Below are positions 45,013-54,358 of a DNA stretch of 64,000 nucleotides, piece after piece. Under the pieces are notes generated by a model. That model saw nothing but the letters and a program-made list of their open reading frames with translations, did not search any database and was not told the DNA's origin. Origin of the DNA: an uncultured Acetatifactor sp. GTDB taxonomy: Bacteria > Bacillota > Clostridia > Lachnospirales > Lachnospiraceae. Each line of letters opens with the position of its first letter. Position 1 is the stretch's first letter. The stretch covers positions 1-64,000 of the forward strand of contig CANQEH010000012.1 in the NCBI GenBank assembly GCA_947594835.1, given 5' to 3'. Position numbers and translations under genes: made by a program.

Positions 45013-46092
45013 TCAGCCGTTTTCATCCATGCGGCTCAGCTTCGCCGCCTGATCCGCCGCAATGCAGCCGTCCACCAGCTCCTGGATCTCCCCGTCCAGA
45101 ATCTTGTCCAGTTTGTACAAGGTCAGGCCGATGCGGTGGTCTGTGACACGGCCCTGGGGAAAATTGTAGGTGCGGATCTTCTCGGCCCGGTCCCCCGTGC
45201 CGATCTGGCTGCGGCGCAGCTTCGCCTCCTCGTCGTGGCGCTGCTGCTGCTCCATGTCGTAAAGCTTTGCCTTCAGAAGGGCAAAGGCCTTCGCCTTGTT
45301 CTGTATCTGGGATTTCTCCGTCTGGCTGTAGACCACGATGCCCGTGGGATAATGGGTCAGACGCACCGCGGAATCCGTGGTGTTCACGCACTGCCCGCCG
45401 TTGCCGGAGGCCCGCATCACGTCGATGCGGATGTCCTTCTCATCAATGACGATGTCGATATCCTCGTCCACCTCCGGCATCACCGCCACGCTGACCGTGG
45501 AGGTGTGGATGCGCCCGCCGCTCTCCGTCTCCGGCACCCGCTGCACCCGGTGCACGCCGCTCTCATATTTCATCCGGGAGTAAGCGCCCTGCCCGGCAAT
45601 CACAAACTGCACTTCCTTCATCCCGCCGATGCCCGTCTCGTCCGCGCCCAGAAATTCCACCTTCCAGCGCCTGCTCTCCGCATAGTGCACATACATCCGA
45701 TAGAGTTCCGCCGCAAAGAGCGCCGCCTCGTCGCCGCCCGCCCCTGCCCGGATCTCCACGATCACATTCTTCTCGTCGTTGGGATCCTTCGGCAGCAGCA
45801 AAATCTTTAACTTCTGTTCCAGCTGCTGCGCCTGCTCCCTGCTCTCGCTTAAGGTTTCCTTGAGCATCCCCCGCATTTCCTCATCGTTTTCCCCCTCTAA
45901 CAGGGCCAGGGCGTCCTCCATGTCCTGCCTGGACTTTTTATAAGCCTTGTAGGTTTCCACGATGGGCGTAAGGTCGCTCTGCTCCTTCATCAGCCTGCGG
46001 AACCGCTCCTGGTTTGAGGTGACCGCGGGCTCGTTTAACTCCCCCATGATCTCCTCAAAGCGGCGCACCAGATCTTCCAGCCTGTCAAACAT
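45013..46092 (-). CDS. prfA: Peptide chain release factor 1
   Basis: Recognises UAA and UAG stop codons and triggers peptide release. The 359-residue protein has the PxT-type codon-recognition region and the catalytic [16 protein letters not shown] with [22 protein letters not shown] is also present. ATG at 46092 follows a purine-rich GGAGGAAGG and gives normal length. It overlaps prmC by eight bases; PrmC methylates the Gln of GGQ. Confidence 0.97.
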   Translation of the reverse strand: MFDRLEDLVRRFEEIMGELNEPAVTSNQERFRRLMKEQSDLTPIVETYKAYKKSRQDMEDALALLEGENDEEMRGMLKETLSESREQAQQLEQKLKILLLPKDPNDEKNVIVEIRAGAGGDEAALFAAELYRMYVHYAESRRWKVEFLGADETGIGGMKEVQFVIAGQGAYSRMKYESGVHRVQRVPETESGGRIHTSTVSVAVMPEVDEDIDIVIDEKDIRIDVMRASGNGGQCVNTTDSAVRLTHYPTGIVVYSQTEKSQIQNKAKAFALLKAKLYDMEQQQRHDEEAKLRRSQIGTGDRAEKIRTYNFPQGRVTDHRIGLTLYKLDKILDGEIQELVDGCIAADQAAKLSRMDENG

Positions 46093-46987
46093 ATATTTCT
46101 TCCTTCCTCCCATTCCGGCCAAGTCCGAATCCCAGGGTGCCGTACACTACCCGGTCCAGCCCCCCATAGTCCTTTACCACCTGTACTTCCAGAAAACCGG
46201 CCTCCTCCATCAGGCTTCTGACCGCCTGTCCCTGGTCATATCCAATCTCAAAAAACAGCATACCGCCGCCTGCCAGAAACTGACGGCATTCACTTACGAT
46301 CCTGCGGTAAAACAAAAGTCCGTCCCCGCCGCCGTCCAGAGCTTTCCTCGGCTCATGCTCCCGCACCTCCGGCATCAGCGTTTCAATCACCCCGGTGGGG
46401 ATATAGGGCGGGTTTGACACGATCACATCGAAGGCGCCCTCCACCCGTTCAAACAGATCGCTCTCGATAAACCGCACCCCGCCTTCCTGCCAGACAGCGC
46501 CCTCCCCGCCGTCCAAAATCCGCCCGGCGTTCTCCCTGGCCACCGCCAGCGCCTCCTTGGAGATGTCTGTCCCCAGGCCGCTGCAGGCGTTTGTATAGCG
46601 GAGAAGACTGATGATGATACACCCGGAGCCGGTGCACAGATCCAGCACCCGCATCCCGTCGTGTAAATGGCGCAGCACCTCCTCCACCAGAATCTCCGTG
46701 TCCTGGCGGGGGATCAGAACGTCCGGCGTCACCAAAAAATCCAGCCCCATAAAACACTGGCTTCCGGTGAGATGCTGCAGGGGTATCCGCCTGCAGCGCT
46801 CTCTTAACAGCCGGAAAAATTCCTCCTGTTTCTTTGGCTCCGCCGGGTCGTCCCCGTGGGCCAGCAGGGCTCCCCAGTCCCTGCCGCAGGCAAATTCCGC
46901 CAAAAGCCGCGCATCCGGCCCGGCATCCGCCACCCCGGCCTGTTCCAGCTGCCGGATTCCTTCCGCGTAAAGTTCCCTGTATGTCAT
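46085..46987 (-). CDS. prmC: Release factor glutamine methyltransferase
   Basis: Methylates the GGQ glutamine of release factors. The 300-residue protein has an N-terminal helical domain, [15 protein letters not shown] (SAM site) and the glutamine-binding VSNPPYIP motif. ATG at 46987 follows AGGAGG; the frame opens at 47062. It overlaps prfA and follows the DUF1385 gene by 43 bases. Confidence 0.96.
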   Translation of the reverse strand: MTYRELYAEGIRQLEQAGVADAGPDARLLAEFACGRDWGALLAHGDDPAEPKKQEEFFRLLRERCRRIPLQHLTGSQCFMGLDFLVTPDVLIPRQDTEILVEEVLRHLHDGMRVLDLCTGSGCIIISLLRYTNACSGLGTDISKEALAVARENAGRILDGGEGAVWQEGGVRFIESDLFERVEGAFDVIVSNPPYIPTGVIETLMPEVREHEPRKALDGGGDGLLFYRRIVSECRQFLAGGGMLFFEIGYDQGQAVRSLMEEAGFLEVQVVKDYGGLDRVVYGTLGFGLGRNGRKEEIYV

Positions 46988-47030
46988 ACGCTGCCTCCTG
47001 CCTTCCTCTGCAGGCGCCGCTGCCCGGGCG

Positions 47031-48020
47031 TCATTCATCCGATTCCAGTTCTTCCCTCTCAAACACGGCTTCCGAAGCAGGCTCCTCTTGATCTGTCTCC
47101 TCCTGATAGCCGAAATTTTCCCTCAGATAAGCTTTCCAGTCAAACACTGCCTCCACAGCGGCGATGGCCACCTCCACCATGTCTTTGTCCGGCTCCCTGG
47201 TGGTCATCCGCTGGATCCACATCCCCGGCGCAGAGAGGATCCGCACCAACAGGTTGTTGCTCCTGCCCGCCAGCCGGATGATCTCATAGGAAATCCCCGC
47301 GATCACTGGCATGAGCAGGATCCGCAGAAGAACCTTCAGCGCGGTATTGTCCACCCGGATAAAGAAGAACAGGAGGATACTCACAAACACGACAAAGAAG
47401 AGAAAGCTGGTGCCGCATCTTTTGTGCTGCCTGGAGCTTCGCATCACATTGCGCACCGTCAGGGGCCGCCCTCTCTCGATGCAGTTGATGCACTTGTGTT
47501 CCGCCCCGTGATAGCCGTAGAGCCGCCGGATATCCTTCATCAGGCTGATGCCGCAGATATAAATCAGGAAAACCGCGATGCGGATGGCGCCCTCAATGAT
47601 CGCCATCAGGGAGGCGTTGCGCACATAGCTTTGAAACAGGGAGGCCAGATAATAGGGCAGCACCACAAAAATCCCCAGGGCCAGCGCCACGGAAAAGACC
47701 GTGACAAGGGCCGTCATCACTTTCTCTGCGCCGCCCTCCCCCTTTTTTTCTCCCTCCTCCTCATAGAAGGAGGCGGAAAAATTCAGGCATCTCATCCCTA
47801 AGATGAGCGAGTCAAGAAAGACAAAAATGCCGCGGAGAAAAGGGATCTGCTTCCCTTTGCTGCCGTGGAGCACCCCCTGGTAGTTTTCCCGCTCCACCGC
47901 GATCTCCCCGTCCGGCTTTCTCACCGCCACCGCATAGTTTTCGTTGTTTTTCATCATAACGCCTTCCAGAACGGCCTGTCCGCCGATGCCGGAATAACGG
48001 CTGCATTTTCTTCTAGCCAT
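47031..48020 (-). CDS. DUF1385 family membrane protein (YqhQ-like)
   Basis: A 329-residue protein of the DUF1385 family: GIGGQAVLEGVMMKNNENYAVAVR at the N-terminus, then RGIFVFLDSLILGMRCL, about five membrane segments and YHGAEHKCINCIERG, the signature of the family. The C-terminal tail (EETDQEEPASEAVFEREELESDE) is acidic. Start at 48020 after GGGAGA; the frame opens at 48077 within a terminator. The gene commonly lies between rpmE and prmC in Clostridia. Function unknown. Confidence 0.9.
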   Translation of the reverse strand: MARRKCSRYSGIGGQAVLEGVMMKNNENYAVAVRKPDGEIAVERENYQGVLHGSKGKQIPFLRGIFVFLDSLILGMRCLNFSASFYEEEGEKKGEGGAEKVMTALVTVFSVALALGIFVVLPYYLASLFQSYVRNASLMAIIEGAIRIAVFLIYICGISLMKDIRRLYGYHGAEHKCINCIERGRPLTVRNVMRSSRQHKRCGTSFLFFVVFVSILLFFFIRVDNTALKVLLRILLMPVIAGISYEIIRLAGRSNNLLVRILSAPGMWIQRMTTREPDKDMVEVAIAAVEAVFDWKAYLRENFGYQEETDQEEPASEAVFEREELESDE

Positions 48021-48056
48021 ACGCTCTCCCAAAACGGGTCTCTGCCCCTGCAACGT

Positions 48057-48088
48057 AAAAAGGTGAGATGAAAGCACCCCACCTTTTT
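48057..48088 (-). terminator. Terminator of rpmE
   Basis: Minus strand GGTGGGGTG and CATCTCACC form a nine-pair stem with two G-T pairs and a CTTT loop, flanked by A5 and T5. It lies eight bases after rpmE and before DUF1385. No separate promoter for the downstream genes was identified, so partial read-through into DUF1385-prmC-prfA is likely. Confidence 0.8.
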
Positions 48089-48096
48089 CCGCGATC

Positions 48097-48297
48097 TTAT
48101 TTTACGCCGTATTTTCTGTTGAACTTCTCGATACGTCCGTCGGCTCTTGCCGTCTTCTGCTGGCCTGTGTAGAATGAATGGCACTTTGAGCAGACCTCGA
48201 CGTGGATCTCAGGCTTGGTGGAGCCGGTCACAAATGTGTTGCCGCAGTTGCAGGTCACCGTTGCCTGATAATACTGGGGATGGATTCCTTCTTTCAT
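48097..48297 (-). CDS. rpmE: Ribosomal protein L31, zinc-binding form
   Basis: Large-subunit protein bL31, 66 residues. The four cysteines CNCG and CSKCH-type mark the zinc-binding (C+) type A form, which some bacteria replace under zinc limitation. The rest reads [12 protein letters not shown] and [12 protein letters not shown] and FYTGQQK. Start at 48297 after AGAGGTG; a GTG at 48306 also opens the frame. Promoter at 48377-48405, terminator at 48057-48088. Confidence 0.97.
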   Translation of the reverse strand: MKEGIHPQYYQATVTCNCGNTFVTGSTKPEIHVEVCSKCHSFYTGQQKTARADGRIEKFNRKYGVK

Positions 48298-48376
48298 CTC
48301 TTTCACCTCTCTATATGATCCTGATGTTTATTTCGTTCTCATCCGCACTGCTTATGGAATCACAAACAGCGTTGTT

Positions 48377-48405
48377 ATTGTAACATAGGATGTTCCCGAT
48401 GACAA
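48377..48405 (-). promoter_or_regulatory. Predicted promoter of rpmE
   Basis: Minus-strand TTGTCA (48400-48405), 17 bases, TACAAT (48377-48382), giving a leader of about 73 bases. The -35 box starts nine bases after the rho stop. Confidence 0.65.
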
Positions 48406-48413
48406 GTCTTATT

Positions 48414-50075
48414 TTAAATAAATTTGTTCTTTTTTACCATCTGCACAAACTCGCTGTTGCTGCGGGTGCGGGCAAACAGATCCAGAATCCGGTCGGTGGC
48501 CTCATCCGGCTTTAAGCCGTTTAACGCCCTCCGCATGATGTTGATGGCCTCCAGCTCGTCGGGGCTTAACAGCAGATCCTCCCGCCTGGTGCCCGATTTG
48601 GCCAGGTCGATGGCAGGAAAGATGCGCTTCTCCGACAGCTTTCTGTCCAGGATCATCTCCATGTTGCCGGTTCCCTTGAATTCCTCGTACACCACGTCGT
48701 CCATCTTGCTCCCCGTGTCCACTAAGGCCGTGGCCAGGATGGTCAGGCTGCCGCCCTCCCGCATATTCCGGGCCGCGCCGAAAAACCGCTTGGGCATATG
48801 CAGGGCTGCCGGATCCAGGCCGCCGGAGAGCGTCCTTCCGCTGGGGGGCACCACCAGATTGTAAGCCCGGGCAAGCCTTGTGATGCTGTCCAGCAGGATG
48901 ACCACATCCTTTTTGTGCTCCACCAGACGCTTCGCCCGCTCGATGACCATCTCGGACACCCGCTTGTGATGCTCCGGCAGTTCGTCAAAGGTGGAGTGGA
49001 TCACCTCCACATTGCTGCCGCTGATGGCCTCCTTGATATCGGTCACCTCCTCGGGGCGCTCGTCGATCAGAAGGATCAGCATATGCATTCCCGGGTTCGT
49101 CCGCAGGATAGACTTTGCCACTTCCTTTAAGAGAGTGGTCTTTCCCGCCTTCGGCGGCGAAACGATCATGCCGCGCTGCCCTTTGCCCACAGGGCTCACC
49201 AGATCCATGGCCCGCATGGCGATGCTGCAACCCGGGATCTCCAGCCGGATGCGCTCATTGGGGAAAATGGGCGTCATATCTTCAAAGGCCGTGCGTTTTG
49301 CGGATTCCTCCGTGGTGTAGCCGTTGATGGTGCGGATAAACAGCAGGGCGCTGAATTTTTCCTGCTGGGTCTTGACCCGCTTGTTGCCCCGGAGGATATC
49401 CCCGGTCTTTAGCCCAAAGCGCCGGATCTGGCTGGGCGCCACATACACGTCGTTCTCCCCGGGCATATAGTTTTCACAGCGGATAAAGCCGTAGCCGTCG
49501 GGCATGACCTCCAGAATGCCGCTGGCCACCTCGCCGCTGTCCAGCTCCTTGGGATAGGTCTTTTCGTCGTAGACCTCCGCCGCCCGCGTACGGGCAGGCG
49601 CTGCACCCGCTGCGTCCGTCCTGGCAGCTTCCCCCCGCTGGAGGGCCTCCCCTCTCTGGGGCTCCTCCGCCCGGTAGGTGGCGTTTTCGCTGCGGACCGC
49701 GCTTTCCTGCCGCTGATAGGACGGCCTTCCCTGCCTTGCCGCGCCGCTGTTTCCGTAAGAAGTGTTCCGGGATCCGGCGCCCTCCTGGCGCTGGGGGCTC
49801 TCCTGCCTCTGGGAACTCTCCTGTCTCTGAGTATTCTCCTGTCTCTGAGCGCTCTCCTGCCTCTGGGCACTCTCCTGCCTCTGAGCGCCCTCCTGCCTCT
49901 GGGTATTCTCCTGCCTCGTCTCCTTCTCCTGCTCCAGCCTCTTTAACCGCTCGTCCTCGGCCAGCATGGCCTCCACCAGTTCCGCCTTTTTCATGGCGGA
50001 CGTACCCTTGAGCCCGCGCACCTTCGCAAGTTCCTTCAATTGTACCAGTGCCAACGATTCATACTTTTCTCTCAT
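48414..50075 (-). CDS. rho: Transcription termination factor Rho with repeat-rich N-terminal insert
   Basis: ATP-dependent RNA helicase that ends transcription. The 553-residue protein has the Rho N-terminal helical domain (about 1-50), then a low-complexity insert (about 52-190) and the canonical body: RNA-binding cold-shock-like domain (ASGILEVMPDGYGFIR), PPKAGKTTLLKEVAKSI (P-loop), LLIDERPEEVTD, and RLARAYNLVVPPSGRTLSGGLDPAALHMPKRFFGAARN. Residues 54-101 are eight hexapeptides of the RQESAQ type. The insert includes many Gln, Glu, Ser and Arg, and its tail SGAARQGRPSYQRQE is similarly disordered. ATG follows AGGAGG. Probably essential or important; the insert is lineage-specific. Confidence 0.96.
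   Translation of the reverse strand: MREKYESLALVQLKELAKVRGLKGTSAMKKAELVEAMLAEDERLKRLEQEKETRQENTQRQEGAQRQESAQRQESAQRQENTQRQESSQRQESPQRQEGAGSRNTSYGNSGAARQGRPSYQRQESAVRSENATYRAEEPQRGEALQRGEAARTDAAGAAPARTRAAEVYDEKTYPKELDSGEVASGILEVMPDGYGFIRCENYMPGENDVYVAPSQIRRFGLKTGDILRGNKRVKTQQEKFSALLFIRTINGYTTEESAKRTAFEDMTPIFPNERIRLEIPGCSIAMRAMDLVSPVGKGQRGMIVSPPKAGKTTLLKEVAKSILRTNPGMHMLILLIDERPEEVTDIKEAISGSNVEVIHSTFDELPEHHKRVSEMVIERAKRLVEHKKDVVILLDSITRLARAYNLVVPPSGRTLSGGLDPAALHMPKRFFGAARNMREGGSLTILATALVDTGSKMDDVVYEEFKGTGNMEMILDRKLSEKRIFPAIDLAKSGTRREDLLLSPDELEAINIMRRALNGLKPDEATDRILDLFARTRSNSEFVQMVKKNKFI
49773..49916. repeat. 18-bp tandem repeat, eight units, inside rho
   Basis: Eight in-frame 18-base units encode RQ-E-[NGS]-[TASP]-Q hexapeptides. 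Adjacent units differ at only a few positions, so unit number could vary between strains without frameshift. Confidence 0.88.
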
Positions 50076-50197
50076 ACATTCCTCCTAACTTGTTTTGAAA
50101 GCGCTCGTCATTCTGAAAACTGGAACGGGAATTACAGCAAGACTTGCCTTTGATCTTCTTTCAGACTTTTGATGAAGAATTTACTTCCTTACCATGA

Positions 50198-50203
50198 ATT
50201 ATA
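50198..50203 (-). promoter_or_regulatory. Possible -10 box of rho
   Basis: A perfect TATAAT on the minus strand in the rho/malic enzyme spacer. No convincing -35 box lies 16-18 bases upstream. It would give rho a leader of about 120 bases, room for autogenous control. Confidence 0.4.
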
Positions 50204-50269
50204 ATACAAGTCCGGCAAAATAGGAAGTCCCAAATTTCATCTTCTCCTTGCCGTCTTTCCAAAAACTTC

Positions 50270-50298
50270 TTGCGGCAGGGTGGAAAGTATTATATAGT
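50270..50298 (+). promoter_or_regulatory. Predicted promoter of the malic enzyme gene
   Basis: TTGCGG (50270-50275) and TATAGT (50293-50298) with a 17-base spacer, about 29 bases before the ATG. Confidence 0.55.
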
Positions 50299-50326
50299 AG
50301 TTTTTGAAGAAGAAACGGAGGCTGCT

Positions 50327-51481
50327 ATGACAAACAACGAAAAAGCACTGGCACTGCACGAAAAGTGGAATGGGAAACTGGAGACGGTCTCCAAGTGTCC
50401 TGTCAAGTCCCGGGAAGATCTGGCTATGGCCTATACCCCCGGGGTGGCGGAACCCTGTAAGGCAATCGCCCAAAACCGGGAAGACGCTTATCGGTATACC
50501 ATAAAAGCAAACACCATCGCCGTGGTCTCCGACGGAAGCGCGGTGCTGGGACTGGGAAACATCGGCCCCTACGCCGCCATGCCCGTCATGGAGGGAAAGG
50601 CCGCCCTCTTTAAGGAGTTCGGCGGCGTCAACGCGGTGCCCATCTGCCTGGACACCCAGGACACGGAAGAGATCATAAAGGCCGTCACTTATCTCGCGCC
50701 GGGCTTTGGCGGCATCAATCTGGAAGATATCAGCGCACCCCGCTGCTTTGAGATCGAGGAGCGCTTAAAAGCCGCCCTGGATATCCCCGTCTTTCACGAC
50801 GACCAGCACGGCACCGCCATCGTGGTGCTGGCGGGCATCTTAAACGCCCTCAAGGTGGTGGGCAAGAAAAAAGAGGACTGCAGGGTAGTGGTAAACGGCG
50901 CGGGCAGCGCAGGTGTGGCCATCACAAAGCTTCTGCTCAGATACGGCTTCCCCGATATCCTCCTGTGCGACAAGTCCGGCATCCTGTCAAAGTCTTCCCA
51001 GGGCTTAAACTGGATGCAGGAGGAAATGGTACAGGTCACCAACCTGGAGGGCCGCACCGGCTCCCTGGCGGACGCCTTGCAGGGCGCGGACATCTTTGTG
51101 GGGGTATCCGCCCCCGGCGTAGTCACCCCTGGGATGGTATCGTCCATGAACCGGGACGCCATCCTCTTTGCCATGGCAAACCCCGTGCCGGAGATCATGC
51201 CGGACGAGGCGAAGGCCGCCGGGGCAAGGGTGGTTGGCACAGGCCGCAGCGATTTCCCCAACCAGATCAACAACGTGGTGGCTTTCCCCGGCATCTTCCG
51301 GGGCGCCCTGGAGGGACGGGCCGTGCAGATCACGGAGGAGATGAAGCTGGCTGCCGCAGAGGCCATCGCCGGCTTGGTATCCCCGGAAGAATTAAACGAG
51401 AATCACGTCATGCCCCAGCCCTTCGATCCCAGGGTGGCCCAGGCGGTGGCGGAAGCCGTAAAGAGTCATATTGTGCGGTAA
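50327..51481 (+). CDS. NAD(P)-dependent malic enzyme
   Basis: Oxidatively decarboxylates malate to pyruvate. The 384-residue short bacterial form has the N-terminal YTPGVAEPCKAI, GINLEDISAPRCFEIEERLK, FHDDQHGTAIVVLAG, and the Rossmann VVNGAGSAGVAITKLLL. No phosphotransacetylase domain is attached. ATG at 50327 follows ACGGAGG; the frame opens at 50270. It is divergent from rho and followed after 30 bases by DUF4364. Coenzyme choice cannot be told by eye. Confidence 0.95.
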   Translation: MTNNEKALALHEKWNGKLETVSKCPVKSREDLAMAYTPGVAEPCKAIAQNREDAYRYTIKANTIAVVSDGSAVLGLGNIGPYAAMPVMEGKAALFKEFGGVNAVPICLDTQDTEEIIKAVTYLAPGFGGINLEDISAPRCFEIEERLKAALDIPVFHDDQHGTAIVVLAGILNALKVVGKKKEDCRVVVNGAGSAGVAITKLLLRYGFPDILLCDKSGILSKSSQGLNWMQEEMVQVTNLEGRTGSLADALQGADIFVGVSAPGVVTPGMVSSMNRDAILFAMANPVPEIMPDEAKAAGARVVGTGRSDFPNQINNVVAFPGIFRGALEGRAVQITEEMKLAAAEAIAGLVSPEELNENHVMPQPFDPRVAQAVAEAVKSHIVR

Positions 51482-51511
51482 GCCCGCTTCTGCGGGCAGG
51501 GGGAGCGTCTT

Positions 51512-52027
51512 ATGCTGCAGGATCCTTTGACTTTGTACAAACTGATCGTCTTATATATGCTGAGCCGGGTGACGTTCCCCATGACCGCCGCCCAGGTCAG
51601 CGATTTTGTGCTGGGGCGGGAGTACACCAGCTTCCTCACCCTCCAGCAGGTTCTGAGCGAGCTTTCCGACGCCCAGCTGATCTCCTCCGAGACCGTCCGC
51701 AACCGCACCCTCCTGTCCATTACCGGCGAGGGGCGGAACACGCTGGAGTACTTTAAAAACCGGATCAACGGCGCCATCCGGCAGGACATCGACTCCTACT
51801 TAACGGAAAATGAACTTTCCCTGCGCAACGAGATATCGGTGCAGGGAGACTATTATAAATCCACTTCCGGGGAATACGAGGCCCACCTGGTGGCCAAAGA
51901 CCGGGGAGTGAGCCTGGTGGAGCTCACCCTGTCCGTGCCCACAGAGGAAACGGCAGAGGCCATCTGCGACAACTGGCAGAAGAAAAACCAGAAAATATAT
52001 CAGTATCTGATCCGGGAGCTTTTTTAG
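51512..52027 (+). CDS. DUF4364 family protein
   Basis: A 171-residue soluble protein of the DUF4364 family: DPLTLYKLIVLYMLSRVTFPMTAAQVSDFVL, then EYTSFLTLQQVLSELSDAQLI, a winged-helix-like N-terminal region, and LSLRNEISVQGDYYKSTSGEYEAHLVA. It is often found in Clostridia with unknown role, perhaps a transcription regulator. It starts after GGGGGAGC and is probably read with malic enzyme. Its stop overlaps the stop of the convergent rarA gene by four bases. Confidence 0.85.
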   Translation: MLQDPLTLYKLIVLYMLSRVTFPMTAAQVSDFVLGREYTSFLTLQQVLSELSDAQLISSETVRNRTLLSITGEGRNTLEYFKNRINGAIRQDIDSYLTENELSLRNEISVQGDYYKSTSGEYEAHLVAKDRGVSLVELTLSVPTEETAEAICDNWQKKNQKIYQYLIRELF

Positions 52028-53346
52028 CCCTCCCGGAGACGTCTCATGTGTTCCCTGATCTTTTCCTCATATCCGTTCCCCGTCGGCCTGTAAAACTCCC
52101 TGCCTGTGAGTTCATAGGGCAGATACTGCTGTTTCACATAGTGATTCGGATAATCGTGGGCATACTTGTACCCGGCGCCGCGGCCCAGCTTTGCCGCGCC
52201 CTTGTAATGGGCGTCCTGCAGATGGGGCGGTATGGGCAGATTCCCCGTCTCCTCCACCGCCTGCTCCGCCTGGAAAATGGCATTGCAGGCGGCGTTGCTT
52301 TTTGGCGCACAGGCCACATAGGACGTCGCCTGGGCCAGAATGATCTTCGCCTCCGGCATCCCCACCCGCTCTGCCGCCAGGGAGGCGTTCACCGCCACTG
52401 CCAGGGCATTTGGATCCGCATTTCCCACGTCCTCTGCCGCACAGATCATGATGCGGCGGGCGATAAAGGTCACCGGCTCCCCTGCACAGAGCAGACGGGC
52501 CAGGTAATAGACCGCAGCGTCCGGGTCGGATCCCCGCATACTCTTGATGAAGGCAGAGACGGTGTCATAGTGATGGTCTCCTCCCTTGTCGTAACGGATG
52601 GTGCGCTGCTGGATGCACTCCTTCGCCACCGCCAGGGTGATGCGGATCGCGCCGTCTTTCCCCCGGTCTGTGGTCATCACGCCCAGTTCCACCGCGTTTA
52701 AGGCGATCCTTGCGTCTCCGCCGGAGAGCTGGGCCAAAAATTCCACCGCGTCCTCGTCGATGGAAGCGCCGTAGGCCCCCATTCCCCTCTCCGGGTCGCT
52801 GACCCCCCTGCGGATCAGCCCTTTCACCGCTTCCACAGGCAGAGGTTTTAGCTCAAAGACCACCGAGCGGGACAAGAGTGCGCCGTTTACCTCGAAATAA
52901 GGGTTCTCGGTGGTGGCGCCAATCAGGGTGACGGTGCCGTCCTCCACAAAGGGGAGCAGATAGTCCTGCTGCCCCTTGTTGAACCGGTGGATCTCGTCGA
53001 TGAACAGGATGGTGCGCCTGCCGTACATCCCCTGGAGGCTCTTTGCTTTTTCCACCACTTCCTCCATGTCCTTTTTCCCGGCCACGGTGGCGTTCATCTG
53101 GGTAAATTCCGCACTGGTGGTGTTGGCGATGACCCTGGCCAGGCTGGTCTTGCCCGTCCCGGGCGGGCCATAGAAGATCAGGGAGCTGATCCTGTCGGCC
53201 TTGATGGCCCTGTAAAGCAGCTTGTCCCGGCCAAGGATGTGCTCCTGCCCCACCACCTCGTCCAGCGTCCTGGGGCGCATTCTGGCGGCCAGCGGGGACT
53301 CCTTCTCCTGATTGGCCAGACGCATATAATCAAACAGATCCATCAT
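52024..53346 (-). CDS. rarA: Replication-associated recombination protein A (RarA/MgsA)
   Basis: AAA ATPase acting at stalled replication forks. The 440-residue protein has MRPRTLDEVVGQEHILG, FYGPPGTGKTSLARVIAN (Walker A), LFIDEIHRFNKGQQDYLLP (Walker B), IGATTENPYFEVN (sensor 1) and the C-terminal tetramerisation part. ATG at 53346 overlaps the NYN stop by four bases with AAGGA seven bases upstream. Confidence 0.95.
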   Translation of the reverse strand: MMDLFDYMRLANQEKESPLAARMRPRTLDEVVGQEHILGRDKLLYRAIKADRISSLIFYGPPGTGKTSLARVIANTTSAEFTQMNATVAGKKDMEEVVEKAKSLQGMYGRRTILFIDEIHRFNKGQQDYLLPFVEDGTVTLIGATTENPYFEVNGALLSRSVVFELKPLPVEAVKGLIRRGVSDPERGMGAYGASIDEDAVEFLAQLSGGDARIALNAVELGVMTTDRGKDGAIRITLAVAKECIQQRTIRYDKGGDHHYDTVSAFIKSMRGSDPDAAVYYLARLLCAGEPVTFIARRIMICAAEDVGNADPNALAVAVNASLAAERVGMPEAKIILAQATSYVACAPKSNAACNAIFQAEQAVEETGNLPIPPHLQDAHYKGAAKLGRGAGYKYAHDYPNHYVKQQYLPYELTGREFYRPTGNGYEEKIREHMRRLREG

Positions 53347-54293
53347 TCCATATCCTTCAAAGAAACCTGATTCTCGTGTATGTTCACAGATTTTAAGCTG
53401 CGCAGGAAGCTGGAGATGCGGCTGTAGCCAAACTGCTTAAAATCCAGCTGCTTGTACTTTTTGTGCAGACCGTCGTTTAAGATGGAAAGGTTCTCGATCC
53501 GGCCTCCGTTTTTCCTGATGATGGCGCAGATCTCCTGCTCCAGCTCCTCCTTGGACATGGTCTGGCGGCGCTCCACATAGTACTGGCTTGCGCCCTTTTT
53601 CATACAGAAATCCGGCAGTTCCTGGTCGATCAGGGTGCTCAGCTTGGTATAGCCGTAATTGCGCACGTCAAAATCGGAAAACTTGTCGCTCAACCTGCTG
53701 CCGATGCGGGAGAGATCCACCTTGTTCCCCCCGTTTTCGTTGACCAGCGCCACCACGGCCTTGCGGATCTCCTGAATGGGAGTCACGTTCTGCTCCTCGC
53801 CGCTCTGGCTGTTGTTCTCCTCCGGCGCCCTGCCCTGCTCTCCCACCAGGTTCAGGTGGATAAACCGGTTGCAGGCCCTGGTCATGGCAAGGGGCGTCTT
53901 AGACTCGCCCATGCCCAGCACGAACATATTCTCCTCCCTCAGCCGCATGGCCAGCCGGGTAAAGTCGCTGTCGCTGGTCACCAGACAGAAGCCCTGCACC
54001 TTGTTTTTGTAGAGGATGTCCATGGCGTCGATGGCCATGGCCATGTCCGTGGCGTTCTTGCCCGTGGTGTAAGAAAACTGCTGCACCGGCATGATGGAGT
54101 GTTCCAAAAGCACACGCTCGCTCCAGCCGTTTGCCCTGGCCCAGTTGCCATAGATGCGCCGATAGGAGGAAAGCCCATATTTCTCCAATTCTTCAAAAAT
54201 CGTCCCCGCATACTGGGAACTCACATTGTCCGCGTCGATCAGCACCGCAAACTGCATCCTGTCGTTGGCCAATCTTTCGCTCATCTCTTCCAT
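53343..54293 (-). CDS. NYN-domain nuclease-like protein with two OST-HTH domains
   Basis: A 316-residue protein. Residues about 10-150 are an NYN (LabA/DUF88) domain: FAVLIDADNVSS, then TDMAMAIDAMDIL and CLVTSDSDFTRLAMRLRE, with the metal-binding Asp residues of PIN-like nucleases. Two OST-HTH/LOTUS-type domains follow: LVNENGGNKVDLSRIGSRLSD...DFDVRNYGYTKLSTLI and IIRKNGGRIENLSILNDGL...LDFKQFGYSRISSFL. Start at 54293 after AGGAG. Its stop overlaps rarA. Expected role is in RNA handling; target unknown. Confidence 0.88.
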   Translation of the reverse strand: MEEMSERLANDRMQFAVLIDADNVSSQYAGTIFEELEKYGLSSYRRIYGNWARANGWSERVLLEHSIMPVQQFSYTTGKNATDMAMAIDAMDILYKNKVQGFCLVTSDSDFTRLAMRLREENMFVLGMGESKTPLAMTRACNRFIHLNLVGEQGRAPEENNSQSGEEQNVTPIQEIRKAVVALVNENGGNKVDLSRIGSRLSDKFSDFDVRNYGYTKLSTLIDQELPDFCMKKGASQYYVERRQTMSKEELEQEICAIIRKNGGRIENLSILNDGLHKKYKQLDFKQFGYSRISSFLRSLKSVNIHENQVSLKDME

Positions 54294-54358
54294 AACGGTA
54301 CTCCTGTTCCCGGCGGCCTCTTTGGCCCCCGCTTTCTGCCCTGGATCAGGCTCTTTTT

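Noticed and set aside
49773-49916. CRISPR or regulatory repeat
   Set aside because: 18-base units are in frame in rho, with no spacers.
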